64,000 bases of DNA from positions 1 through 64,000 of the forward strand of contig JBEIHO010000010.1 of the NCBI GenBank assembly GCA_040381215.1, read 5' to 3'. The notes under the pieces were generated by a model. The model was not told where the DNA came from and ran no database searches. It saw only the letters and a list, made by a program, of their open reading frames with translations. The DNA comes from SZUA-430 sp040381215 (GTDB lineage Bacteria; Pseudomonadota; Alphaproteobacteria; Micropepsales; Micropepsaceae). Each line of letters starts with the position of its first letter. Positions within the stretch are counted from its first letter, which is position 1. The translations under genes were made by a program, and so were the position numbers. Positions 35,104 through 44,533 of the stretch are shown here, in pieces.

Positions 35104-36054
35104 ATGAACGGTCATCTTCCACGCCAGCATCTGCTCGCGATAGCGCCACTGCAGCGCCAACAGATCGAATCCCTCCTTGATCTCGGCAACCAATATGTCG
35201 ACCTGAACCGGGAGGTTCAGAAGAAGCGCGACACATTGCGGGGCCGGACCCTGATCAACCTGTTCTTCGAACCCTCGACCCGCACGCAGAGTTCGTTCGA
35301 GCTTGCGGGCAAGCGCCTGGGCGCCGACGTCATGAACATGTCGGTTGCACAAAGCTCGGTCCGCAAGGGCGAAACGCTGATCGACACGGCCACGACCCTC
35401 AACGCGATGCGCCCCGACATCATCGTCATCCGCCACCAGGACTCCGGCGCCGTGGCCCTGCTGGCCGACAAAGTGTCGTGTGCGGTCGTGAACGCCGGCG
35501 ACGGCGCCCACGAGCACCCGACACAGGCCCTGCTCGACGCCCTCACGATCCGCCGCCGCATGGGTCGCATCGAAGGCCTGACCGTGACGATCTCAGGCGA
35601 TGTTCTGCACAGCCGCGTGGCCCGCTCGAACGTCCATCTTCTGACCAAGCTCGGCGCCCGTGTCCGCCTCGTGGCGCCCCGGACGCTGCTGCCCCCAGGT
35701 GCCCGCGACTGGGGCGCCGAGATCTTCACCGACATGCGCGAGGCCCTGAAAGGCGCCGACATCGTGATGATGCTGCGTCTGCAGCTTGAGCGAATGGCTG
35801 GATCCTTCCTGCCCTCGCAGCGCGAGTACTTCCACTTCTACGGCCTCGATCGCGAGAAGCTGGCGCTCGCCAAGCCTGGCGCCTTCGTGATGCACCCAGG
35901 CCCCATGAACCGCGGCGTAGAGATCGACAGCGACATTGCCGACGACGTCCACCGCAGCCTGATCCAGGAGCAGGTCGAGATGGGGGTTGCCGTCCGCATG
36001 GCCGTGCTCGACCAGCTTGCCAGCAAGCGGCCAAACGCCGAAGGCAAGCCATGA
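35104..36054 (+). CDS. pyrB: Aspartate carbamoyltransferase catalytic subunit
   Basis: Condenses carbamoyl phosphate and aspartate, step 2 of de novo pyrimidine synthesis. 316 residues. The carbamoyl phosphate loop FFEPSTRTQSSFELAGKRLG is at about 54-73, with HEHPTQALLDAL further on. There is no pyrI partner; instead the next gene is a dihydroorotase homologue lacking metal ligands, as in the class A ATCase of Pseudomonas, where PyrB and PyrC' form a dodecamer. The pyrC' start overlaps its stop (ATGA). Confidence 0.96.
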   Translation: MNGHLPRQHLLAIAPLQRQQIESLLDLGNQYVDLNREVQKKRDTLRGRTLINLFFEPSTRTQSSFELAGKRLGADVMNMSVAQSSVRKGETLIDTATTLNAMRPDIIVIRHQDSGAVALLADKVSCAVVNAGDGAHEHPTQALLDALTIRRRMGRIEGLTVTISGDVLHSRVARSNVHLLTKLGARVRLVAPRTLLPPGARDWGAEIFTDMREALKGADIVMMLRLQLERMAGSFLPSQREYFHFYGLDREKLALAKPGAFVMHPGPMNRGVEIDSDIADDVHRSLIQEQVEMGVAVRMAVLDQLASKRPNAEGKP

Positions 36055-37349
36055 CACAACGCACCGCCTTCATGAACGCGCACCTCATCGACCCGGCCAG
36101 CGGCCTCGAAACGCCCGGCAACCTGCTCGTCGAAAACGGCTCCATCGCAGACCTGGGACCCCGCCTGTTCAATGACGGCAAGCCACAGGGCGCGACACTC
36201 ATCGACTGCGGCAACGCAGTCCTGTCGCCGGGCCTCATCGACATGCGCGTCTTCACCGGCGAACCGGGCGCCGAGCACCGCGAAACACTGGCATCGGCGG
36301 GCGAAAGCGCCGCCGCCGGCGGCGTCACCTCCTTCGTGATGATGCCGGTCACGGACCCCGTGATCGATGACGCGGCCCTCGTCGACTTCATCAAGCGCAG
36401 GGCCGCAGCGCAGTCCAAGGTCAACATCCTGCCCGCCGCGGCCCTGACGCAAGGCCTCAAAGGCGCCCAGATGTCGGAGATCGGCCTGCTCCATGAAGCC
36501 GGCGCGATCGCCTTCACCGATGCCGACCGAACAGTCGCCTCGAGCCTAATCATGCGCCGCTGCCTCGCCTATGCCTCGAATTTCGATGCGCTGGTCATGG
36601 GTCATGCCGAGGATCCGGCACTTGCCTCGGCAGGCCACATGAACGAAGGCTCGCGCGCCAACCGCATGGGCATCGGCGGCATACCTGCAGCCGCGGAGGC
36701 AATGGCCGTCGAACGAGACATGCGCCTCGTCGAACTGACGGGCGCGCGCTATCATCTGGGCCAAGTATCCTGCGCGGCGGCACTTGAGGTCGTGGCCAGG
36801 GCAAAATCGCGCGGACTGCCGGTGACATGCGCCGTCTCGGCCCATCACCTCGTTCTGAACGAGAACGACATCGGCGAGTACAAGACCTTCGCCAAGGTCT
36901 CTCCCGCGCTGCGCACGGAAGATGACCGCATGGCCATGGTCGAGGGCGTGCGCGCCGGCATCATCGACGTCATCGTTTCCAGCCACGATCCGCAGGCCGC
37001 CGAGACCAAGCGCGTCCCCTTCGCGCAAGCCGCCTACGGCGCCGTCGGCCTCGAAACCCTTCTGCCTGCAGCCCTGTCCCTCCACCATGAGGCTGGCCTC
37101 ACGCTTGTCGAGGTGCTCAGGCGCCTGACCACCCACCCGGCATCGATCCTGCGCCTACCGGCAGGCCGCTTGGCCAAGGGTGCCCCAGCCGACCTCGTTC
37201 TTTTCGATCCCGGTGCGCCGCGCCGCATCGACCCCTCAACCTTCCGCTCGCGCTCGAAGAATTCGCCCTTCAAGGGTCGCTTGCTGCAGGGAGCGGTGTT
37301 GCGTACCTTCGTAGGCGGAAAGACCGTCTTCGAAGCGGACAGAGCATGA
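36051..37349 (+). CDS. pyrC': Dihydroorotase-like protein PyrC' without metal-binding histidines
   Basis: A 432-residue amidohydrolase-fold protein. True dihydroorotases have PGLIDxHxH; here the segment reads PGLIDMRVFTGEPG with Arg66 and Phe68 in place of both histidines. The late catalytic Asp (canonical ATDHAP) is Ser311 in VSSHDPQ. It should therefore be inactive as a dihydroorotase and act as a structural partner of PyrB, as shown for Pseudomonas PyrC'. A catalytic PyrC must exist elsewhere in the genome. The fold is otherwise complete. The gene lies between pyrB and plsY with 4-bp overlaps on both sides. Confidence 0.9.
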   Translation: MTQRTAFMNAHLIDPASGLETPGNLLVENGSIADLGPRLFNDGKPQGATLIDCGNAVLSPGLIDMRVFTGEPGAEHRETLASAGESAAAGGVTSFVMMPVTDPVIDDAALVDFIKRRAAAQSKVNILPAAALTQGLKGAQMSEIGLLHEAGAIAFTDADRTVASSLIMRRCLAYASNFDALVMGHAEDPALASAGHMNEGSRANRMGIGGIPAAAEAMAVERDMRLVELTGARYHLGQVSCAAALEVVARAKSRGLPVTCAVSAHHLVLNENDIGEYKTFAKVSPALRTEDDRMAMVEGVRAGIIDVIVSSHDPQAAETKRVPFAQAAYGAVGLETLLPAALSLHHEAGLTLVEVLRRLTTHPASILRLPAGRLAKGAPADLVLFDPGAPRRIDPSTFRSRSKNSPFKGRLLQGAVLRTFVGGKTVFEADRA

Positions 37350-37933
37350 CCACCATCGCCATCGCCTTTGCCGTCGGCTATGCGCTGGGTTCGATCCCTT
37401 TTGCCTTCCTGGTCACGAAGCTTTTCGGGTTGGGAGACATCCGGCAGGTCGGTTCGGGCAATGTAGGCACAACCAATGTCCTGCGCACCGGAAACAAACT
37501 CGCCGCCGCCCTCACCCTCGTTGGTGATGTGGGCAAGGGGATCGTGGCGGTCCTGATCGCAAAGGACTTTGGCGAATGGCCGACCATGGCTGCAGCCCTG
37601 GGAGCCTTCGCCGGGCATATCTTTCCGGTCTGGCTGAACTTCAAGGGCGGCAAGGGTGTTGCCACCTACCTGGGCATACTTGCGGCCCTCAACCTGCCGG
37701 TGGCGTTGATCACGGCCGCAACGTGGATCGCAACAGCGCTCGTCACGCGCCTCTCGTCACTCTCGGCCCTCGTGGCAGCGGCACTATCGCCCCTGTACAT
37801 GGCCGCGATCGGGCCCACCGCCTACGCGACAGGCGCCGCCATGCTCGCCGCGCTGATCTTCGTTACGCATCGCGACAACATCGCACGCCTGCGCGCAGGC
37901 TCTGAACCGCGCATCGGGCAAAAGAAGCAATAG
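37346..37933 (+). CDS. plsY: Glycerol-3-phosphate acyltransferase
   Basis: Acylates the 1-position of glycerol-3-phosphate using acyl phosphate, the entry step of phospholipid synthesis in the inner membrane. 195 residues with about five membrane helices. The three cytoplasmic motifs are visible: GSIPFAFLV, GSGNVGTTNVLRTGNK and the GHIFPVWLNFKGGKGVAT region. Its ATG overlaps the pyrC' stop by four bases, a conserved neighbour relation in this group. Confidence 0.95.
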   Translation: MTTIAIAFAVGYALGSIPFAFLVTKLFGLGDIRQVGSGNVGTTNVLRTGNKLAAALTLVGDVGKGIVAVLIAKDFGEWPTMAAALGAFAGHIFPVWLNFKGGKGVATYLGILAALNLPVALITAATWIATALVTRLSSLSALVAAALSPLYMAAIGPTAYATGAAMLAALIFVTHRDNIARLRAGSEPRIGQKKQ

Positions 37934-37947
37934 GCGCGAGGCGCGCC

Positions 37948-38061
37948 CTATTGCTTGCGAGCCTCCGTCAAGCGCGACACCGTGAACAATGTAACAAGAA
38001 ACACGACCATCGCGACAATTGCGGCATCAAAGACCAACATCTCGCCAGATTCCATCTTCAT
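37948..38061 (-). CDS. Candidate 37-residue single-pass membrane protein
   Basis: A short frame convergent with plsY. The peptide begins MKMESGEMLVFDAAIVA, then a hydrophobic segment of about 20 residues and a basic tail SRLTEARKQ, which gives an N-out, C-in pattern. The frame is open upstream to 38151 but the early part looks random. GGTGAG lies five bases before the chosen ATG. No family recognised; the call rests on the clean topology and on its fit in a gene-sized gap. Confidence 0.4.
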   Translation of the reverse strand: MKMESGEMLVFDAAIVAMVVFLVTLFTVSRLTEARKQ

Positions 38062-38133
38062 ATGGCTCACCATTGAGCCGACGCCGGAACATGCCGCGCC
38101 GAAGCCAGAACCGCATTGATTCAGGTCAACCGG

Positions 38134-39255
38134 ATGGCAATGAACGAACAAGGATCAAGCATTCCCGACGGTGAACGCCTTGCGCGCCTGCGCCTGCTGC
38201 GGACGCCAAACATCGGCCCGGCAACATTTCATGCGATCCTCGCGCGCTTCGGATCGGCAGCCAAGGCGATAAACCATTGGGGTGCAATAGGACGTCGACT
38301 GGGCAAGGCGCAATCGACAACGCTGGCGGCAACCACCGACGCACATCACGAACTCGAGCAAGTCAGGAAGCACGGTGCAACCCTGCTCGCCCATGACGAA
38401 CCCGGCTATCCTCTTTTGCTCGCGGCCACGGAAAACCCGCCACCCTTCATCATCGCCAAGGGACGCCTTGAACTGCTGGGGCGCCCCGCGATGGCCATCG
38501 TTGGCTCCCGCAATGCCTCCGCAATCGGTCAGCGCTACGCGCGCAACATGGCGACCGATCTCGGCAGCGCGGGCCTCATTATCGTGTCCGGCCTCGCACG
38601 CGGCATCGACACGGCCGCCCACAAGGGCGCGCTTGCGTCGGGCACGATCGCCGTCATGGCCGGCGGTATCGACGTGATCTATCCGCCCGAAAACAGCGCC
38701 CTTCATGCCGCGATCGGCGACACGGGCCTCCTCGTCAGCGAGGTTCCCTGCGGTCAGCAACCGACAGCCCAGCACTTTCCGCGGCGCAATCGCATCATTT
38801 CAGGCCTCTCGCACGGGGTGCTCGTTGTCGAGGCAACGCTCAATTCAGGCTCCTTGATCACGGCGCGCCTCGCGGCCGAGCAGGGTCGTGATGTCTACGC
38901 CGTACCCGGTTCGCCACTCGACCCCAGGGCCACCGGCACCAACGCCCTGCTGCGACAGGGAGCCGTCCTGACAGAAACGGCGGACGACGTGCTCATGGGC
39001 TTGAGCTTCGAACAAGGCCGCGCCCGCCCGCAGCGCCCGCCGGCGCAACCCGTCCCCCCTGCCGTTTCCCGGCCCGACGAAACGCAGGATCTGCAAGCCG
39101 CGATCCTCGCAAGATTGAGCGCCACCCCCGTCGAAACGGACGAGCTCGTGCGCCAGACCGGAGCCTCGGCCGCCTGCGTCTCAGCCGCAATCCTCGACCT
39201 TGAATTTGCCGGCGCGTTAACCCGGCACCCAGGCCAGCGCGTCTCTGCCTGCTGA
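38134..39255 (+). CDS. dprA: DNA-processing protein DprA (Smf)
   Basis: A 373-residue protein that loads RecA on incoming single-stranded DNA during transformation. It has an N-terminal SAM-like region (LRTPNIGPATFHAIL), the Rossmann core with IVGSRNASAIGQRYA, GLARGIDTAAHKGAL and the NSGSLITARLAAEQGR segment, and a C-terminal winged-helix-like domain (ARLSATPVETDELVRQTGASA). The ATG at 38134 was chosen; a TTG at 38116 and an ATG at 38140 are alternatives. It precedes topA as in many Alphaproteobacteria. Confidence 0.94.
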   Translation: MAMNEQGSSIPDGERLARLRLLRTPNIGPATFHAILARFGSAAKAINHWGAIGRRLGKAQSTTLAATTDAHHELEQVRKHGATLLAHDEPGYPLLLAATENPPPFIIAKGRLELLGRPAMAIVGSRNASAIGQRYARNMATDLGSAGLIIVSGLARGIDTAAHKGALASGTIAVMAGGIDVIYPPENSALHAAIGDTGLLVSEVPCGQQPTAQHFPRRNRIISGLSHGVLVVEATLNSGSLITARLAAEQGRDVYAVPGSPLDPRATGTNALLRQGAVLTETADDVLMGLSFEQGRARPQRPPAQPVPPAVSRPDETQDLQAAILARLSATPVETDELVRQTGASAACVSAAILDLEFAGALTRHPGQRVSAC

Positions 39256-39401
39256 CTTTGGTAACGATCTAATTCATTGATTATAAGGGTATTTTGACGA
39301 CGATGTCGGCGTATTACCCGGCCCTCGGTTGACTTTGGTCCGGGGATTGGACCACTGTCCGCCCCCCAATCGGGCCCCCCGAACAAGGATCAATACCGCA
39401 A

Positions 39402-42098
39402 GTGCCAGCCAGCAACGTCGTGATCGTTGAATCCCCTGCAAAGGCCAAGACGATCAACAAATACCTCGGTGCCGACTACAAGGTACTCGCATCCTACGGC
39501 CACGTTCGGGACCTCGCGGAAGAAGACGGCTCCGTCAAGCCGGACCAGGACTTCGAAATGTCCTGGGAAGTGGCCGACCGCGCCGCCAAGCACCTCAATG
39601 AGATCACCTCCGCGGTCAAGGGCGCCCGCAAGCTCATCCTCGCCACCGACCCCGACCGCGAAGGCGAAGCCATTTCCTGGCATCTCCTCGAGGTCCTGCG
39701 CCAGAAGAAGGTACTGAAGGACATCGCCGTCGAGCGCGTCGTCTTCAATGCAATCACAAAGAGCGCCGTCCAGGAAGGCATGGCCCACCCGCGCCAGATC
39801 GACCAGGAACTCGTCGACGCCTACCTCGCGCGCCGCGCGCTGGACTATCTCGTCGGCTACAACCTCTCGCCCGTCCTCTGGCGCAAACTGCCGGGATCCC
39901 GCTCGGCCGGCCGCGTTCAGTCCGTAGCGCTCCGCCTTATCTGCGAGCGCGAACTCGAAATCGAACGCTTCAGGGCCCAGGAATACTGGACCGTGGACGC
40001 CGTGCTGAACACGCCGGCACGCGAAACCCTGACGGCGCGCCTGATCAAGCTCAACGGCGAAAAGCTGGAAAAATTCTCTCTTCCCGATGAGGCGTCGGCA
40101 AGCGTCGCCCGGGCTGCCGTTGAGGCAGGCCAATTCTCGATCACCAGCGTTGAGTCCAAGCCGACCCGACGCAACCCCCATCCACCCTTCACGACCTCGA
40201 CCCTCCAGCAGGAAGCGTCGCGCAAGCTCGGCTTCTCGGCCAAGGACACGATGCGCATCGCCCAGCGCCTCTATGAAGGCGTCGACATCGGCGGCGAGAC
40301 CGTGGGCCTCATCACCTACATGCGAACCGACGGCGTCGACGTCGCGCCTGAGGCCCTGACCCAGACACGCAAGCTCATTGCCAGCCGCTACTCGGCGCGC
40401 CACCTGCCCGACAGGCCGCGCGAATACAAATCCAAGGCGCGCAACGCCCAGGAAGCCCACGAAGCCATTCGGCCCACCGACGTCGAGCGCACCCCCGAAA
40501 GCCTGCGTGGCATCGAACCCGACATGCTCCGCCTCTACGACCTCATCTGGAAGCGCATGGTCGCAAGCCAGATGGAAGCGGCGGAATTCGAGCGCACGAC
40601 CATCGACATCGAGAGCCGCGACGGCCGCACCGGCCTGCGCGCGACCGGCTCGGTTCTGACATTCGAAGGCTTCCTCGCACTCTACCAGGAAGGTCGCGAC
40701 GAACCGGCCGACGACGAAGACAGCGCCCGCCTGCCGCGCGTGACCGCTGGCGACGCCATGAACGTCGCCGACGTAAAGCCGGAACAGCACTTCACCGAAC
40801 CACCGCCACGCTTTTCCGAAGCCTCCCTCGTCAAGAAGCTCGAGGAACTCGGTATCGGCCGCCCCTCGACCTACGCCTCCACGCTCCAGGTCCTGCGCGA
40901 CCGCAACTACGTGCGCATGGAGAAATCGCGCTTCATTCCGGAAGACCGCGGCCAGCTCGTCACAGCCTTCCTGACCAACTTCTTCCGCCACTACGTCGAG
41001 TATGATTTCACCGCCAGCCTCGAGGACCAGCTCGACCAGGTCTCCGAGGGCAAGCTCGACTGGAAGAAGCTGCTCGCCGATTTCTGGCGTGACTTCCACG
41101 CCGCCATCTCAGGCATCTCCGAGCTGCGCATCCGGGAGGTGCTCGACACGCTCGACGATGTCCTGGGACCGCATATCTTCCCCGTCGCGGTCGAAGGCGT
41201 GGATCCGCGCCGCTGCAAGCTGTGCAAATCCGGACGCCTTGGCCTGCGCCTCGGCAGGAACGGGGCCTTCATCTGCTGCTCGAACTACGGCGCCGAAGGC
41301 GAAGAAAAATGCAGCTACACGAGGCCCTTCGCCAGCAGCGGTGAAAGTGCCGTCGAGACGCGCGTGCTCGGCGTCGATCCCGAAACCGGCCTGACCGTCA
41401 CGTTGCGACCGGGGCGCTTTGGCCCCTATCTGCAACTCGGCGAGGCAAGCAAGGAAAAGGACGCACCCAAGCCCAAGACGGCCAGCGCACCGAAGAACAC
41501 GGACCTCGCTACGCTCGACCTGGCCACAGCCCTCAGGCAACTCTCGCTGCCGCGCGTCGTCGGCATGCACCCCGAGGACGGAAAACCGATCGAGGCGAAT
41601 TTCGGGCGCTTCGGACCCTTCATCAAGCATGATGGCGTCTATGTGAACCTCAAGGAACAGGACGATGTCTTCACCATCGGACTGAACCTCGCCGTCACCC
41701 TCCTCGCCGAGAAGAAGGCAAACCCCAAATCGGGCTTCACCCGCCAGAAGGCGGCACCGCTCAAGGAACTGGGCGAGCACCCCGATACGAAGTCAGCCAT
41801 TCGCGTCATGAACGGGCGCTATGGCCCCTACATCACCGATGGCGAGACCAATGCCAACGTGCCCAAGGGAACCGACCCGCAATCGGTGACGCTTGAGCAG
41901 GCCGTTGACCTTCTGCGCCAGAGAGCCGAACAGGGCGGCGGAAAGAAGAAGAAGGCGCGCACGGCCAAAGCAGCCAAGCCCGCGAAAGCGGAAAAGCCGG
42001 CAAAGGCTGCAAAGCCTGCGAAGGCCGCTGATGCAGGCACTGAAGGCAAGGCACCGCGCAAGCCTCCTGCCAGGAAGAAAGCACCCGAGCCGAAGTGA
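39402..42098 (+). CDS. topA: DNA topoisomerase I
   Basis: Type IA topoisomerase of 898 residues that relaxes negative supercoils. The Toprim domain has VIVESPAKAKTINKYLG and LATDPDREGEAI; the active-site Tyr306 is in GLITYMRTDG. Downstream there is a zinc-ribbon-like element (CKLCKSGRLGLRLGR, then CC and C) and repeated TopA C-terminal domains (LRPGRFGPYLQLG, NFGRFGPFIKHDG, RYGPYI). The last 55 or so residues are a Lys/Ala/Pro tail resembling histone H1. It starts with GTG. Its stop overlaps the rnr start (GTGA). Confidence 0.97.
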   Translation: MPASNVVIVESPAKAKTINKYLGADYKVLASYGHVRDLAEEDGSVKPDQDFEMSWEVADRAAKHLNEITSAVKGARKLILATDPDREGEAISWHLLEVLRQKKVLKDIAVERVVFNAITKSAVQEGMAHPRQIDQELVDAYLARRALDYLVGYNLSPVLWRKLPGSRSAGRVQSVALRLICERELEIERFRAQEYWTVDAVLNTPARETLTARLIKLNGEKLEKFSLPDEASASVARAAVEAGQFSITSVESKPTRRNPHPPFTTSTLQQEASRKLGFSAKDTMRIAQRLYEGVDIGGETVGLITYMRTDGVDVAPEALTQTRKLIASRYSARHLPDRPREYKSKARNAQEAHEAIRPTDVERTPESLRGIEPDMLRLYDLIWKRMVASQMEAAEFERTTIDIESRDGRTGLRATGSVLTFEGFLALYQEGRDEPADDEDSARLPRVTAGDAMNVADVKPEQHFTEPPPRFSEASLVKKLEELGIGRPSTYASTLQVLRDRNYVRMEKSRFIPEDRGQLVTAFLTNFFRHYVEYDFTASLEDQLDQVSEGKLDWKKLLADFWRDFHAAISGISELRIREVLDTLDDVLGPHIFPVAVEGVDPRRCKLCKSGRLGLRLGRNGAFICCSNYGAEGEEKCSYTRPFASSGESAVETRVLGVDPETGLTVTLRPGRFGPYLQLGEASKEKDAPKPKTASAPKNTDLATLDLATALRQLSLPRVVGMHPEDGKPIEANFGRFGPFIKHDGVYVNLKEQDDVFTIGLNLAVTLLAEKKANPKSGFTRQKAAPLKELGEHPDTKSAIRVMNGRYGPYITDGETNANVPKGTDPQSVTLEQAVDLLRQRAEQGGGKKKKARTAKAAKPAKAEKPAKAAKPAKAADAGTEGKAPRKPPARKKAPEPK

Positions 42099-44356
42099 GC
42101 AGGAAGGACCGAAAAGCAAGCCCGGCGAAGGATGAGACGCTGTTCTCGCGCGAGGCACTGCTCGACTTCGTCGCCCGGAACCCGGAAGCCACCAAGCGCG
42201 ACATCGCCCGCCACTTCGGCATCCGGGGCAATGGCAAGATCGAACTCAAACGCCTGCTGGCCGACCTGTCCCAGCAAGGTGAAATCCAGCGCGAGCGCGG
42301 CAAGAAGCTCCTGCGAACCGGCCACCTCCCTGAAGTCACGGTGGTCGAAGTCACGGACATCGACACCGATGGCGAAATGCTCTGTCGCCCGGTCCAGTGG
42401 GACAGCGAAGCACCGCCCCCGCACATCGTCCTCGCACCGGGACGCCAGACACAGGATGAAGGCCTGAGCCTGGGCATTGGCGAGCGCGTGCTCGTCCGCC
42501 TGCGGCCCGAAGGCAAGGCCTACACCGCCCAGATCATCCGCAGGCTCGGTGCAACGCCCAACCGCGCCGTCGGTGTCTTCCGCAAGCTGGGGCGCAACGG
42601 CCGCGTCGAACCCGTCGACCGCAAGGCCCGGCACGAGTACTTCATCCCCGAAGGTGACATTGCCGGCGCCCGCGACGGCGAAATCGTCGTTCTCGAGGCG
42701 ACCCGCGACCGCACCATGGGCCTGCCCCGCGGCCGCATCATCGAGCGGGTCGGCAAGGCGTCCGAACCGCGCACGATCAGCCTGATTGCCGTTCACGCCC
42801 ATGGGATCCCGGACAGCTTCCCGCAATCGGTCCTCGACGAAGCCGAAAAGGCTGCACGGCCACAATTGGAAAGCCGCACCGACCTGCGCAATGTGCCGCT
42901 GGTGACCATAGATCCGCCCGACGCGCGTGATCACGACGACGCAGTATGGGCTACCCCGGACGATGATCCAGCTAACAAGGGTGGCTTCAAGGCCATCGTC
43001 GCGATCGCCGACGTCGCCCATTATGTGCACCCCGGCTCCGCGATTGACCGCGAAGCCCAGCGACGCGGAAACTCGGTCTATTTCCCCGACCGTGTCGTGC
43101 CGATGCTGCCGGAGCAGCTGTCATCCGACCTGTGCTCGCTGAAAGAAGGACAGGACAGGGCCATCATCGCCTGCCGCCTGACATTCGGCGCCGACGGAAG
43201 GATGAAATCCCACCGCTTCGAGCGTGCCCTGATGCGGTCGGCCGCACGGCTGACTTACCGCGAAGCACAGGACGCCTTCGACAACCACCCGAACGAGAAG
43301 ACGGCCCCCCTCCTCGACACCGTGCTGAAGCCCTTGCTCGCTTGCTACAGGGCCATGTGCAAGGCACGCGACCGACGCAGCCCCCTCGATCTCGACCTTC
43401 CAGAACGCCGCATCGAACTGGGCGAAGACGGCCGCGTGAAGTCGATCGGCGTACGCGAGCGCCTCGAGGCCCACCGGCTGATCGAAGAGTTCATGATCCA
43501 GGCCAATGTGGCCGCAGCCGAGGCGCTCGAGCAGCGCAAGTGCCCCCTCGTCTACCGCGTCCACGCGCCGCCCTCGACGGAAAAGCTTCAGGCGCTTGGC
43601 GATTTCCTCGATACCCTCGACATCAATCTCGGCCAGTCACAGACCGTGACGACAGCCATGCTGAACTCAATCCTGAAGGCCGCCGCAAACACACCCAACA
43701 GCGAACTCGTCAGCATCGTGATGCTGCGCTCGCAGAGCCAGGCCGAATACAACCCCGACAATATCGGGCATTTCGGCCTGTCGCTGAAGCACTATGCGCA
43801 CTTCACCTCACCGATCCGCCGCTACGCCGACCTGATCGTGCATCGCGGGCTCGTGCGCAGCTTCGGGCTTGGCGATGGCGGCCTGACGCAGAAGGATATC
43901 GACCGGCTTTCGAGAACGGCCGAAGACATCTCAGCCTTCGAGCGGCGCGCGATGGCGGCCGAGCGTGACTCGAACGACCGCTACATCGCCGCCTTCATGT
44001 CCGACCGCGTCGGCGCCACATTCTCCGGGCGGATATCGGGCGTGACGCGCTTCGGCCTGTTCGTCAGGCTGGATGAAACCGGCGCAGATGGCCTCGTGCC
44101 CGTGCGTTCGCTCGGCCGCGAATTCTTTCATCACGACGAGCGGGCCCACGCCCTCGTCGGCGAGAAATCGGGTCTCGCCTTCCGCCTGGGCGACAGGGTC
44201 CTCGTGCGCGTCGACGAAGCAACGCCACTCACGGGAGGTCTTCGCTTCTCCTTGATCGAAGGTGGCGCGCCGGGCACGCCGGCTGCACGCAAGATCCAGC
44301 CCGGCCGCGGCATACGCAAGCAGGCCAAAGGCCCGAACCGCGGCAGGCGCCGCTAG
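42095..44356 (+). CDS. rnr: Ribonuclease R
   Basis: 3'-5' exoribonuclease of 753 residues that degrades structured RNA. It has an N-terminal winged helix (LLDFVARNPEATKRDIARHFGI), cold-shock OB folds, the RNB catalytic domain with the Asp cluster in DPPDARDHDDAVWA, the HFTSPIRRYADLIVHR signature and an S1 domain (GATFSGRISGVTRFGLFVRLDE). The C-terminus is a short basic tail. GTG start overlapping topA. The topA-rnr coupling is a conserved arrangement. Confidence 0.97.
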   Translation: MSRKDRKASPAKDETLFSREALLDFVARNPEATKRDIARHFGIRGNGKIELKRLLADLSQQGEIQRERGKKLLRTGHLPEVTVVEVTDIDTDGEMLCRPVQWDSEAPPPHIVLAPGRQTQDEGLSLGIGERVLVRLRPEGKAYTAQIIRRLGATPNRAVGVFRKLGRNGRVEPVDRKARHEYFIPEGDIAGARDGEIVVLEATRDRTMGLPRGRIIERVGKASEPRTISLIAVHAHGIPDSFPQSVLDEAEKAARPQLESRTDLRNVPLVTIDPPDARDHDDAVWATPDDDPANKGGFKAIVAIADVAHYVHPGSAIDREAQRRGNSVYFPDRVVPMLPEQLSSDLCSLKEGQDRAIIACRLTFGADGRMKSHRFERALMRSAARLTYREAQDAFDNHPNEKTAPLLDTVLKPLLACYRAMCKARDRRSPLDLDLPERRIELGEDGRVKSIGVRERLEAHRLIEEFMIQANVAAAEALEQRKCPLVYRVHAPPSTEKLQALGDFLDTLDINLGQSQTVTTAMLNSILKAAANTPNSELVSIVMLRSQSQAEYNPDNIGHFGLSLKHYAHFTSPIRRYADLIVHRGLVRSFGLGDGGLTQKDIDRLSRTAEDISAFERRAMAAERDSNDRYIAAFMSDRVGATFSGRISGVTRFGLFVRLDETGADGLVPVRSLGREFFHHDERAHALVGEKSGLAFRLGDRVLVRVDEATPLTGGLRFSLIEGGAPGTPAARKIQPGRGIRKQAKGPNRGRRR

Positions 44357-44533
44357 CACGGTGGCTGCCGTCGTCGAAATCACCTCTTGCGAAACGATAC
44401 GGCAATCATTATCTGCTCTGCTCTCTCAAGACGCCTAACGCACGTGCCACTGGCCCACTCTGCAGGTTAAGCAACGACGCAAGCGTCCTTTTCGATCAAG
44501 CCGGCAATCGCCGGGTCCTAAAGGGTGTTGACG
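44357..44533 (+). ncRNA. Candidate structured leader of the ornithine decarboxylase gene
   Basis: The 177-base gap between rnr and the decarboxylase holds several dyads: an 8-bp palindrome GCACGTGC (44440-44447), GACGC-AA-GCGTC followed by CTTTT (44476-44491), and CCGGC-AATC-GCCGG (44501-44514) just before the ribosome binding site AAGGG. A possible promoter (TTGCGA at 44387, TATCTG at 44410, 17 apart) starts it. A speF RNA motif is known upstream of ornithine decarboxylase genes in Alphaproteobacteria; I could not check that this matches it. Confidence 0.35.

Noticed and set aside
39390..41099. Open frame of 569 codons antisense to topA
   Set aside because: A mirror of topA codon bias; no family motifs, and the start falls inside topA.
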